Source: Vibrio echinoideorum | GTDB taxonomy: Bacteria > Pseudomonadota > Gammaproteobacteria > Enterobacterales > Vibrionaceae | Assembly (NCBI RefSeq): GCF_024347455.1 | Contig: NZ_AP025483.1 | Coordinates: forward strand, 1,302,001 to 1,366,000 | Direction: 5' to 3' | Length of the DNA: 64,000 nucleotides | In this document: positions 54,104 through 63,600 of the stretch, one piece after another | Numbering within the stretch: position 1 is the stretch's first letter | How the letters are laid out: every line of letters begins with the position of its first letter | The notes under the pieces: model-generated | Seen by the model: the letters and a program-made list of their open reading frames with translations, nothing else | Told to the model about the DNA's origin: nothing | Database searches by the model: none | Made by a program: the position numbers and the translations under genes

Positions 54104-55825
54104 CTAGATTGCCTGACGAAGTTGGAAATAACGTCCTGCTTCGTTTAACAGTTTCTCATGAGAGCCGTGCTCAACAATCTCGCCTTGTTCAATCAGAACG
54201 ATGGAGTCCATCGATTCCAGACCAATCAAACGGTGCGTGATGAAGATAACCGTCTTGCCTTCAAAGTGCTTCTCGAACAGCGTCATGATGCTGTGTTCTG
54301 TTTGCTTATCTAAGCCTTCTGTTGGCTCATCTAGAAGCAGGATAGGAGCATCATGAAGAATCGCACGTGCGATGCCAATACGGCGCTTCTCACCACCAGA
54401 CAGTTGACGACCACCGTCACCTAACCAGCTATCAAGTGCGTTATTCTCAAGCAGCTTTTCTAGGCCAACATCTTTTAGGATATTCGCTAAGTGATCATCG
54501 GTTGCTTCTGGTCTTGCAATCAACAAGTTGTCACGCAAAGTGCCATTTAGAATGTCGACACGTTGGCTTACTACACTGATTGATTCACGAAGTTGTGATT
54601 CGTTCCACTGCGTCAGTTCAATGCCCGCGATTGAGATGTAACCCTTGTTAGGATCCCAGTAGCGAGTCAGAAGCTGAATTAGAGTCGATTTACCAGAACC
54701 CGTTTGACCAACAACCGCAACCTTGTGTGTGGCAGGAATCGTTAGGTCGACAGCGTTCAGAACATTGCGCTCAGAATCAGGGTAGTTGAACGTCACGTTT
54801 GAGAACGTAATATCAAGCGGCTTGTTGATGTCGAGTTTCTCTTCAGCAAACTGAACTTCAGGCTCTGACAGAATAACTTCGTTCAAGCGACGTGCTGAAG
54901 ACAGAGTTTGACCTAAATGCTGGAACGCACCTGCAATTGGCATTAATAGCTCGAAGCTTGCCATGGTTGCGAATGCCATTAGCGCGATGAACGGGTCTGG
55001 TGCATTACCACCCACACCGTCAGCCGCAAGCCAAAGCATAAGAACAAGCGTCAGACCGTTGAACAGCATTAGTGCTGCTGAAGCCATACCGGTTAGGTTA
55101 GCATTCACAAACTGATTAGCCATCAGCTTGCGTTGCGTTTCTAGAATGGCATTACGGTAACGCTCTTCAGCACCGAACAGAGTCAGTTCGCTGTAGCCTT
55201 CAATCCAATCTAGCGTAGTCACACGAAGATCAGCTTTGTTCTGTGTCAGTTCACCACCGTTACGTTTACCCAATTTGTAGAACAAGATTGGCCAAACCAA
55301 AAGCATGATCAGAAGGATAGAACCTAAGATTAAACCTAGTGAGCTATCGAACCACATCAAGAACAGAGTCAGGAAGAAGATCCCGAACACACCCACCGTC
55401 ACAGGGCTTACTAAGCGCAAGTACACGTGATCCATGGCGTCGACATCAGCAACCAAGCGGTTCAGAAGATCAGCATCACGAAGGTTTGAAATACGACCTG
55501 GGATCAGCGGAGCCAGCTTCTTGAAGAAGAAGATGCGCAGATCAGTTAATAGCTTGAATGTTGCATTGTGGCTAACAACACGTTCACCCCAACGACCCGC
55601 AGTACGGCTCATTGCCAAACCACGTACACCACCGCCCGGTAGCATGTAGTTGAAGGTTTCTCGTGCAATCGTAAGGCCAGCAACCGCAGAAGCTGAAATG
55701 AACCAGCCTGATAGCGTTAACAAGCCGATAGAAGCCGACAGAGTAGCAAAAGCCAATAGCATGCCTAGCGATAGGCCAAACCAATGCTTTTTATAGAGTT
55801 TCAGGTAAGGCAGTAAATCACGCAT
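54104..55825 (-). CDS. cydC: Thiol reductant ABC exporter subunit CydC
   Basis: A 573-residue half-transporter with an N-terminal six-helix membrane domain and a C-terminal ATPase. The ATPase has Walker A GQTGSGKST (~376), signature LSGGEKRR (~483) and Walker B ILLLDEPTEGLD (~503). With CydD it exports cysteine and glutathione to the periplasm for assembly of cytochrome bd and c-type cytochromes. It overlaps cydD by 8 bases. Gene order trxB-cydD-cydC matches E. coli. Confidence 0.96.
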   Translation of the reverse strand: MRDLLPYLKLYKKHWFGLSLGMLLAFATLSASIGLLTLSGWFISASAVAGLTIARETFNYMLPGGGVRGLAMSRTAGRWGERVVSHNATFKLLTDLRIFFFKKLAPLIPGRISNLRDADLLNRLVADVDAMDHVYLRLVSPVTVGVFGIFFLTLFLMWFDSSLGLILGSILLIMLLVWPILFYKLGKRNGGELTQNKADLRVTTLDWIEGYSELTLFGAEERYRNAILETQRKLMANQFVNANLTGMASAALMLFNGLTLVLMLWLAADGVGGNAPDPFIALMAFATMASFELLMPIAGAFQHLGQTLSSARRLNEVILSEPEVQFAEEKLDINKPLDITFSNVTFNYPDSERNVLNAVDLTIPATHKVAVVGQTGSGKSTLIQLLTRYWDPNKGYISIAGIELTQWNESQLRESISVVSQRVDILNGTLRDNLLIARPEATDDHLANILKDVGLEKLLENNALDSWLGDGGRQLSGGEKRRIGIARAILHDAPILLLDEPTEGLDKQTEHSIMTLFEKHFEGKTVIFITHRLIGLESMDSIVLIEQGEIVEHGSHEKLLNEAGRYFQLRQAI

Positions 55826-57602
55826 CTAAATTACCCTTATTATCTTGTTGAGCTAAGTTCGCGTTCAGCATCTCTTCGAACAAACCACCCGCAGTTGAAA
55901 GCTGAGAGTAATGACCTTGTTCAACCAGACCACCATCGCGCATCACCAGAATATTATCGACTGATTTAAGAGGAGCGAGTTGGTGCGTCACAAGTAGGGC
56001 AGTGCGGTTTTCAATATTGCTATTGATGCCTTTCATCACTAACTGTTCGCTACGAGTATCTAGGCTGGCTGTTGGTTCATCTAATAACCAGAACTGACCG
56101 TCTTGAATCATTGCGCGAGCCAGAGCCAAACGCTGAGATTGACCAACAGAAAGGCCGCCAGAGCGATCAGAAATCATGTAATCCAAGCCGTGCTCGTTTA
56201 CAAATTCGCTAGCAAATGATTGCTCAAGTGCATTCTCGACAACTTGGTCAGCAATATCGTGCTTACCGAGAGTGACGTTGTCACGAATGCTGCCGTGCAG
56301 TAGCAACGGGTTTTGACCAACCCAGCTAATGGTTTTACGCCAAGAGGCTAAGTCGAGGTCACGCAATTCAATGCCATTGATTTTCAAGCTTCCTTCATAA
56401 GGCATGAAACCAAGAATAGCGTTAATCAAACTTGTTTTACCCGCACCACTTGGGCCAACTAACGCAGTCGATTGGCGAGTGTTCAGTGCGAACGAGATAG
56501 GACCAACTAATTGAACACCTTCAGGGCTTAACACTTTTAGGTCGGTAGCTTCAATATTGATGCCTTGAGCTGAATCGAGTTGAGTGTTACCTGATTTAAC
56601 CTTAGTGATGTCTGTTTCTAGGAACTCGACAATACTTTCGGCTGCGCCAACCGCTTGTTGCTTCGCGTGGTAGAAAGTACCTAAATCACGCAGAGGTTGG
56701 TAAAACTCTGGCGCTAAGATAAGGATAAACAAACCTGCAAATAGCGTAATGCCTGCACCGTAGTGGCCGAAGTTCAGCTCACCAATGTAGGTGAAACCAA
56801 AGTAAACCGCGGTCATCGCGATAGAGATCGACGTGAAGAACTCAAGTACCGCAGAAGACAAGAAAGCGATTTTCAACACATCCATGGTACGCGTTCTGAA
56901 CACTTCAGATGCACCTTTAAGTACTTCTGTTTCAGCGTTGGTGCGATCAAATAGACGAATAGTCGTCATTGATTGCAAACGGTCGTAAAAGTGACCTGAA
57001 AGACGCTGCAGCGCTTTGAAGTTTTTACGGTTTGCATCAGCCGCTTTCATACCAACAAGTGCCATGAACATCGGCACCAGTGGAGCTGTAATCAAGAAGA
57101 TCAGTCCTGCTGCCCAGTTTACTGGGAATACCACCACCAAAATAATGAATGGAATCATTACCGAAAGAGACATCTGAGGTAAGTAACGAGAGAAGAAGTC
57201 TTGCATGTCTTCTACTTGTTCTAGCAACAGCGTTGCCCACGTACCGGCAGGTTTACCTTTAATGTAAGCAGGGCCTAACTCACGTAACTTATCAAGGATG
57301 AGTTGCCTTATGTAGACCCGGATCTGTTCACCACAGCGATAACCTGCGATTTCACGTCCCCATGTACAGCCAGCACGGCCAACGACCGATAATGCCAAGC
57401 CTGCGAAATGACCAACCAGTTCAGATTTATCGACATTCTCGATGATCAGCTGGTGAAGAATAGAGGCGAGAAGAGCTGCTTGAGCAATTAAGAACACGCT
57501 TGAAAGTACGCCAAGGCTAATCGCAATCATAAGCCAGCGTTTCGCTAACTTACTCTGTTGCTTAAGCCACTTGTTCAAGCTGCGTTGTTTTTTCTTATCC
57601 AT
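55818..57602 (-). CDS. cydD: Thiol reductant ABC exporter subunit CydD
   Basis: A 594-residue partner of CydC. The membrane domain (~20-320) is followed by an ATPase with GPSGAGKTS (~387), signature LSVGQSQRLALARAM (~487) and WLLDEPTASLD (~508). The Fur-like box at 57616-57630 sits in its leader, and the start codon is 162 bases past trxB, which has its own terminator. Confidence 0.96.
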   Translation of the reverse strand: MDKKKQRSLNKWLKQQSKLAKRWLMIAISLGVLSSVFLIAQAALLASILHQLIIENVDKSELVGHFAGLALSVVGRAGCTWGREIAGYRCGEQIRVYIRQLILDKLRELGPAYIKGKPAGTWATLLLEQVEDMQDFFSRYLPQMSLSVMIPFIILVVVFPVNWAAGLIFLITAPLVPMFMALVGMKAADANRKNFKALQRLSGHFYDRLQSMTTIRLFDRTNAETEVLKGASEVFRTRTMDVLKIAFLSSAVLEFFTSISIAMTAVYFGFTYIGELNFGHYGAGITLFAGLFILILAPEFYQPLRDLGTFYHAKQQAVGAAESIVEFLETDITKVKSGNTQLDSAQGINIEATDLKVLSPEGVQLVGPISFALNTRQSTALVGPSGAGKTSLINAILGFMPYEGSLKINGIELRDLDLASWRKTISWVGQNPLLLHGSIRDNVTLGKHDIADQVVENALEQSFASEFVNEHGLDYMISDRSGGLSVGQSQRLALARAMIQDGQFWLLDEPTASLDTRSEQLVMKGINSNIENRTALLVTHQLAPLKSVDNILVMRDGGLVEQGHYSQLSTAGGLFEEMLNANLAQQDNKGNLDA

Positions 57603-57615
57603 TATGAAGGCTTAA

Positions 57616-57630
57616 TGATAATTATTATTT
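57616..57630. promoter_or_regulatory. Fur-like box in cydD leader
   Basis: TGATAAT-T-ATTATTT matches 12 of 14 specified bases of the 7-1-7 Fur consensus, and the surrounding 19-mer (57611-57629) matches 15 of 19. A -10-like TATACT on the minus strand (57643-57648) would put the box just past the start of transcription. Confidence 0.55.
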
Positions 57631-57657
57631 GTTGAGGGCGGCTAGTATACAAAAGAA

Positions 57658-57682
57658 AGCCCAGTGGATATACCACTGGGCT
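57658..57682 (-). terminator. trxB terminator
   Basis: A perfect ten-base stem AGCCCAGTGG / CCACTGGGCT with a five-base loop. The minus strand continues TTTCTTTTG. Confidence 0.82.
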
Positions 57683-57763
57683 CTAGGGATTTACAACAAA
57701 ATGTGATGATGCCCTGCATCTACTGAGGCGAGAGCACCGATAATCAAATCTGCAATCTCAGAT

Positions 57764-59166
<1,403 letters not shown>

Positions 59167-59634
59167 TTATAATTTACATACTACGTCGTTAACTTTACGC
59201 CACGTAGATAAGAACTCAAAGAGACCGTAAATTAAGGTGTAAAAGCCAATCAATAGAAAAAAATTGTCCCAGTTGAGCTTGAAGCTAGTCTTCAAAAACC
59301 AAGAAAACATATCATTTTCGGGCATGAAAATAGAAAACACCATAAATATACAACTCGTGATTAAGGCTAAACCTGTGGTTGCGAGGTTTTCCATCAGCGG
59401 GTGGTACAAGTTGGTGCTCTTCATGTTGGCGATGAGTTGATTTTTGGAATTAGAAGAAATAAAAGTTATCGATGCCATTACAAATCCAAACAAAATACCA
59501 GCTACAGTAGCCAATGGGCTAGCTATAGCTATGATTCTGTCGTGTGTTGGCTCTGCAGTAAAAGTGAGTACAGGGCATATAACAACAGCACTGTAAAATA
59601 ACTTCGATTTACTAAACTTAAATTCTGATATCAT
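59167..59634 (-). CDS. Four-helix membrane protein, RexB-like topology
   Basis: A 155-residue protein with four hydrophobic segments (~residues 13-28, 33-58, 86-106 and 122-143). A basic, polar loop (SSNSKNQLIANMKSTN) separates the second and third. It starts 6 bases after the upstream soluble-protein gene and ends at a terminator, so the two form a unit. Size, topology and order resemble lambda RexB (144 residues, four helices), the membrane-depolarising partner of RexA. Sequence identity was not computed, so this is a structural guess. Other four-helix effectors of abortive infection are possible. Confidence 0.7.
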   Translation of the reverse strand: MISEFKFSKSKLFYSAVVICPVLTFTAEPTHDRIIAIASPLATVAGILFGFVMASITFISSNSKNQLIANMKSTNLYHPLMENLATTGLALITSCIFMVFSIFMPENDMFSWFLKTSFKLNWDNFFLLIGFYTLIYGLFEFLSTWRKVNDVVCKL

Positions 59635-59640
59635 TTTTCA

Positions 59641-60609
59641 CTATCTTTTTTGATGGTAGTACTGCAACAAGGTATCTTGGCACCTCGTTTTTGCAAAAAC
59701 TAATGTCTGACGCATACCTTGTAATGTCGGATAGCCTTTAACTACGTTTACATCTAGTTTAGTCGATAGATCTTGGTTGAGAAGAGTTTGTTTCTTTCCA
59801 CCACTTTTTAAAGTGACTTCCGCTTTTTTGATTGCGGGCTCCGATTTACCAAGTCTACGACTTGTGCCATAAGTACTAATTAACTCCTTGATACCGGCAC
59901 GAATATTATCATTAAGATAGCCTTTCTCAGTTTTTCTACCTGCTCGACCCCAAAAGTTTATCGCAAGACGACTCATACCAGTAGATGACATCATACTAAT
60001 GATCTCTTTGCTCCAAGAATTAGACAAATCTAAGTTTGATTCAGAGAAGTTACGTGGTAGAGCAAGTGTTAAAGACCCATTTTTGATCACATTGTTATTT
60101 TCTAGCAGAGCTTTGATATCTGCGTCTTTCCAAATAGGTTCAAAATGTACTCTTTTTAGACCTCCAAACATGTATAACAGGTACCCCAAGTCATCGGCAC
60201 GAGGGCCAAGGTGGTTTTGGTGGAATACGAGAATGTCTGTTTTTGGGTAATACAAGAAATAACTTTTTTCCATAATCTCTTCTTGGTTGTCCAAGTCGAT
60301 ATTTTGGTCAATCAGTGTATCTTTATTAAACTTTGTTGGTAGCGTCGTGTCTCTAAATGTACCGACATAACCGAAATAAAATTCAGCATCTTTGTCCCAT
60401 TCAATAATGGAAAGAACTAGGTCACGTGTAGATGTTTTGGTTGTCGAATTGTTAGTCAACACACGAGTTTGCAACTTTGGTTTTGTTGACTTAGAGAAAT
60501 GGTCTTTCCATAAGCTACCAAATTGTAGTGGGGCATTTAGAGTTTTACTCTTATCATCTTGCCCAGTTATAAAAAAAGTCACTTTAACTTTTTTAGTATC
60601 AACGCTCAT
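59641..60609 (-). CDS. Unrecognised soluble protein, RexA-like position
   Basis: A 322-residue protein without signal peptide or membrane segment, beta-rich in the first half (KVTFFITGQDDKSKTLNAP, FYFGYVGTFRDTTLP). A striking segment is SYFLYYPKTDILVFHQNHLG (~136), followed by ADDLGYLLYMFGG. The C-terminal third is basic (KKAEVTLKSGGKKQ), possibly for nucleic-acid binding. I cannot assign a family with certainty. Together with the membrane protein behind it, the pair looks like RexA (279 residues, cytosolic DNA-bound sensor) followed by RexB. It is AT-richer than its neighbours. Confidence 0.72.
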   Translation of the reverse strand: MSVDTKKVKVTFFITGQDDKSKTLNAPLQFGSLWKDHFSKSTKPKLQTRVLTNNSTTKTSTRDLVLSIIEWDKDAEFYFGYVGTFRDTTLPTKFNKDTLIDQNIDLDNQEEIMEKSYFLYYPKTDILVFHQNHLGPRADDLGYLLYMFGGLKRVHFEPIWKDADIKALLENNNVIKNGSLTLALPRNFSESNLDLSNSWSKEIISMMSSTGMSRLAINFWGRAGRKTEKGYLNDNIRAGIKELISTYGTSRRLGKSEPAIKKAEVTLKSGGKKQTLLNQDLSTKLDVNVVKGYPTLQGMRQTLVFAKTRCQDTLLQYYHQKR

Positions 60610-60660
60610 TAATTTACCATACTTGAATTTGATATGCTGTTGCGGCGCATTATGCTACTT

Positions 60661-60687
60661 AATTGATTTAAAGGAAATTAATCAATT
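60661..60687. promoter_or_regulatory. Inverted repeat upstream of accessory unit
   Basis: AATTGATT at 60661-60668 and AATCAATT at 60680-60687 form perfect eight-base arms 51 bases before the soluble-protein start. It is a possible operator over its promoter. Confidence 0.45.
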
Positions 60688-60721
60688 GCAATTATTTGAA
60701 GTGCAAAGTAGTTGATAGTTG

Positions 60722-60763
60722 GTCGAATTTACCCCCGTGATACAACACGGGGGTAAATTCGAC
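60722..60763. repeat. 18-bp perfect inverted repeat with 6-base loop
   Basis: GTCGAATTTACCCCCGTG (60722-60739) and its exact complement (60746-60763) flank ATACAA. There is no T-run on either side, so it is not an ordinary terminator. Confidence 0.85.
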
Positions 60764-60883
60764 GAACAGCATTAGAAGAATGGATAACTTCTAGTAGGGC
60801 AAAACCCCATGAACAGGGTGTGAATGAGTAAAAGGTTTAAGCAACTTTAGGGCATCAACGTGTTAGCTAATAACACTTAGTGT

Positions 60884-60991
60884 TTATGATTGCCTGCCGA
60901 TAAATTTGAAGAGACATCCATTGTCATAGTGGATTTCCAAAGCTTCGTACTCTTGCTTCAAATCCCACCCGTAACATTCCACTTCAAACAT
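60884..60991 (-). pseudogene. Short open frame, possible remnant
   Basis: A 35-residue frame (starting MFEVECYGWD, containing EYEALEIHYDNG) with a weak ribosome site. The last two thirds read like the end of a small folded domain, reminiscent of KTSC-type proteins. This is a low-confidence call. Confidence 0.25.
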
Positions 60992-61557
60992 CTTCGAGAC
61001 TAAAAAAACTATCAAGTTGCTCTTCTAAAAGAAATGAGCCATTTGGGGCGGCCGAGTTCCCCCCGAACTCGACCTGTTCCAGACGCGCAAGCAAAGGCGT
61101 TTGGTTTCTGGCGTACTCATAAATTAACCAATTTCAGTTTGTTGTGTAAATAATCAATAGTTTGGCAATTGATAGGTAGGTCGTATTTTGCTGTGCAAAA
61201 GCATAGAAATGAATGATGGCGAGAGTGATGCCTGAGCTCATGCAAGGAGGCTGGCGTATTGAAGTGAAAGGGCTGACACAATATGAAACATAGCTTGCTA
61301 GTTAATAATATCGTTAAATTTTAATTTGTAGGGATTTATAACTAGCTAGTGGAGTGTGCTAGTTTTAAGAGTTGGTCATCTTTTATTCTGGTGTTATACA
61401 CTGCTTTTGAATTTCAAGTTGGATTTAGTGTCTGAATTATTAAATCTGACGGGATAAATGATTGTTTAATGTTGATTTGACAAGATCTTCAAGTATCCTT
61501 TATGTAAATAAAACGTTAAATATCGAAAGTAAATTAACAATCATTAAGGAGTCGATG

Positions 61558-62214
61558 ATGTTACATGCTCACGAAAATACCCTACATATTACCCACCTCA
61601 GTAACCACGCAGTTAAGGAGTTGTCACCATCATTCTCTAAGCTACCAAGCACAGAGCATGCGGATGGCCAGTTTCGATTGAGAAGGTACTCAGTGGTTCA
61701 ATTCAGTAATGGACAAGTCGTTGAGCAAGACAAACATAACTTTGTTCAGTCTGAAGATGTTAATCACTTTCAAGGTGATGTGGTTCGTCAATTCGAAGCT
61801 GTTGAACAAAATATTCTAAACGGTCAAGGCATGCAGGAAATGTGTGAGCTGTTTATTGAAACCAACGGGCTTGAAGACGGGCAAGAAATCGAAATCCATC
61901 AAATCCGTATCGCTGCTATTTATGAAGAAACTCAAGTAGCACCAGAAGGTGTTCATCAAGACGGTTTTGACCACATTGCGATTATTGGTGTTACTCGCCA
62001 CAACATTGTTGGTGGTGAAGTGATGCTTTATCAAGACAGTCATGAAGCGCCATTTTTTAGAAAAGTGTTAGGTGATGGCGAGGTTGCGATGCTGGCAGAC
62101 AGTAAGCTTTGGCACAATGCACAACCGATTCGCACCATTGACCACGATGAGATGGGCTATATGGATGTGTTTGTTCTAACGGCTAAGGATGCGCGCAATG
62201 TCCTTCACTCTTAA
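61558..62214 (+). CDS. 2OG-Fe(II) dioxygenase family protein
   Basis: A 218-residue protein of the 2OG-Fe dioxygenase type related to free amino-acid hydroxylases. The iron triad is visible as GVHQDGFDH (HxD, ~residue 139) and WHNAQPI (distal His, ~190), followed by Arg in the cosubstrate position. ATG 61558 lies six bases after AAGGAG, with another ATG three bases upstream. It overlaps the next gene by 17 bases, so the two work together. The substrate is unknown. Confidence 0.85.
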   Translation: MLHAHENTLHITHLSNHAVKELSPSFSKLPSTEHADGQFRLRRYSVVQFSNGQVVEQDKHNFVQSEDVNHFQGDVVRQFEAVEQNILNGQGMQEMCELFIETNGLEDGQEIEIHQIRIAAIYEETQVAPEGVHQDGFDHIAIIGVTRHNIVGGEVMLYQDSHEAPFFRKVLGDGEVAMLADSKLWHNAQPIRTIDHDEMGYMDVFVLTAKDARNVLHS

Positions 62215-63433
62215 TGATGTACGCCAACAATTTAGTGCTTTAGGCCAATATCATAACGGCAAGCCTGTGACCTTTTTTGATGGGCCCGGTGGATCTCAGG
62301 TGCCTGAGAATGTTTTAGCTTCAATGACCGAATACCTAGGGCATTTCAATTCAAACCTAGGTGGCCACTATTTTTCTAGCCAAAAGACCACGAGCTTAAT
62401 GCAGCAAGCAAGAGAAGCGGCGCAAGCACTGCTTAATGCTGAATCTTCTGGCAACGTTGTGTTTGGTGCGAACATGACATCGTTGACCTTCCAACTTAGC
62501 CGAGCGATCAGCCGCGATTGGAAAGAGGGCGATGAAGTTATCGTCACGGCGTTAGACCATTACTCAAATGTATCGAGCTGGCAGCAAGCGGCAGACGACA
62601 AAGGCGCGATTGTTCGCCAAGTTCGCGTAGACGAGTCGGATTGCAGTTTGGATATGGCGCATTTTGAGTCGCTGCTTAACGAGAAAACCAAGCTTGTCGC
62701 GGTGACGTTTGCGTCGAACACGACAGGCTCGATTGTTGATATGGCGAAAGTTGTCGAGCTTGCCCATCAGCATGGTGCTCAGGTTTATGTCGATGCTGTT
62801 CATTACGCACCGCATCATTTGATTGATGTTCAGCAACTGAATTGTGATTTCTTAGCGTGTTCCGCTTATAAGTTTTTCGGCCCGCATGTGGGCATCGCTT
62901 ATGTTGCGCCTCAATGGCTACATACGTTAAAGCCTTACAAGGTTGAACCTGCAACCAATATCGGCCCAGGCCGTTTTGAGACAGGCACACAAAGTTTTGA
63001 AGGCCTTGCTGGTGTGATTGCGGCGGTAGATTACTTGGCGCAGTTAGGGAAACCCGCTGATTCACTGCGTTCTCGTTTAGAGCAAAGCTACGCGCTTTAT
63101 AATAAGCATGAAAGCCAACTCAGTGAGTACTTTCTTAAACGTTTGACCGATCTTGAAGGTGCAAAACTTTATGGTAAAACCGAGTTTGATTCGAATCTAA
63201 GAACTCCCACGTTTGCGATTACCTTTGATGATCACTCTCCAGAGTTCATTGCCAAGAAGTTGGGTGAGCATAATATCTGTGTGTGGAACGGACACTTCTA
63301 CGCATTAGGGCTGGTGAAGCAGTTGGGTATAGAAGAGCAGGGCGTGGTGCGTATTGGTTGTATGCATTACAACTCGATTGAAGAGATCGACTTGTTGTTC
63401 AATGTGCTTGAAGGGATCTTGCGAAGTCACTAG
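62198..63433 (+). CDS. Class V aminotransferase, cysteine desulfurase-like
   Basis: A 411-residue PLP enzyme of the SufS-like subfamily typified by V. cholerae VC1184. FFDGPGGSQVP is near the N-terminus and FASNTTGSIVD in the middle. VYVDAVHYAPH has the PLP Asp, and ACSAYKFFGPHVG contains the Schiff-base Lys (~residue 227). Whether it acts on cysteine is uncertain. ATG 62198 follows AAGGA by eight bases. It is coupled to the dioxygenase gene, and a terminator follows. Confidence 0.9.
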   Translation: MSFTLNDVRQQFSALGQYHNGKPVTFFDGPGGSQVPENVLASMTEYLGHFNSNLGGHYFSSQKTTSLMQQAREAAQALLNAESSGNVVFGANMTSLTFQLSRAISRDWKEGDEVIVTALDHYSNVSSWQQAADDKGAIVRQVRVDESDCSLDMAHFESLLNEKTKLVAVTFASNTTGSIVDMAKVVELAHQHGAQVYVDAVHYAPHHLIDVQQLNCDFLACSAYKFFGPHVGIAYVAPQWLHTLKPYKVEPATNIGPGRFETGTQSFEGLAGVIAAVDYLAQLGKPADSLRSRLEQSYALYNKHESQLSEYFLKRLTDLEGAKLYGKTEFDSNLRTPTFAITFDDHSPEFIAKKLGEHNICVWNGHFYALGLVKQLGIEEQGVVRIGCMHYNSIEEIDLLFNVLEGILRSH

Positions 63434-63455
63434 CACTTAATAGCTACAGAATTAG

Positions 63456-63505
63456 AAAAGAGCATACTTCTCTCAATAATATTGAGTAGGAAGTATGCTC
63501 TTTTT
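63456..63505 (+). terminator. Terminator after class V aminotransferase gene
   Basis: A perfect 15-base stem AAAAGAGCATACTTC / GAAGTATGCTCTTTT, with an inner CTCAAT / ATTGAG stem in the loop. Confidence 0.9.
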
Positions 63506-63550
63506 GTTTCATGAACTTAAATCTGTTTAGCGAAGTCTATTTAGACTAAA

Positions 63551-63584
63551 ATCGCTAATCGCTAATCGCTAATCGCTAATCGCT
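63551..63584. repeat. 7-bp tandem repeat (ATCGCTA, ~4.9 copies)
   Basis: Four perfect ATCGCTA units and a nearly complete fifth, ending 17 bases before the stop of the DJ-1-type gene. Confidence 0.92.
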
Positions 63585-63600
63585 TAAATCCTTGATTTAA

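Larger units (their letters stand above)
60610..61557. other. Gene-poor accessory stretch
   Basis: Some 950 bases without an intact recognisable gene. It has inverted repeats at 60661-60687 and 60722-60763. Smaller hairpins lie at 60860-60876 (GTGTTA/TAACAC) and 61053-61071 (CGAGTTC/GAACTCG), with AACTAGC/GCTAGTT at 61340-61364. It also has a 35-codon frame on the minus strand and a 26-codon frame at 61213-61293. This looks like the debris of past insertions. Confidence 0.5.

Noticed and set aside
60860..60900. Integron attC site
   Set aside because: GTTAG- and palindrome-like bases occur, but the ordered core sites and a neighbouring cassette structure were not found, and there is no integrase in the window.
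61213..61293. 26-codon frame (starting MMARVMPEL)
   Set aside because: Short, no ribosome site of good strength and no recognised family; kept only as part of the gene-poor stretch.
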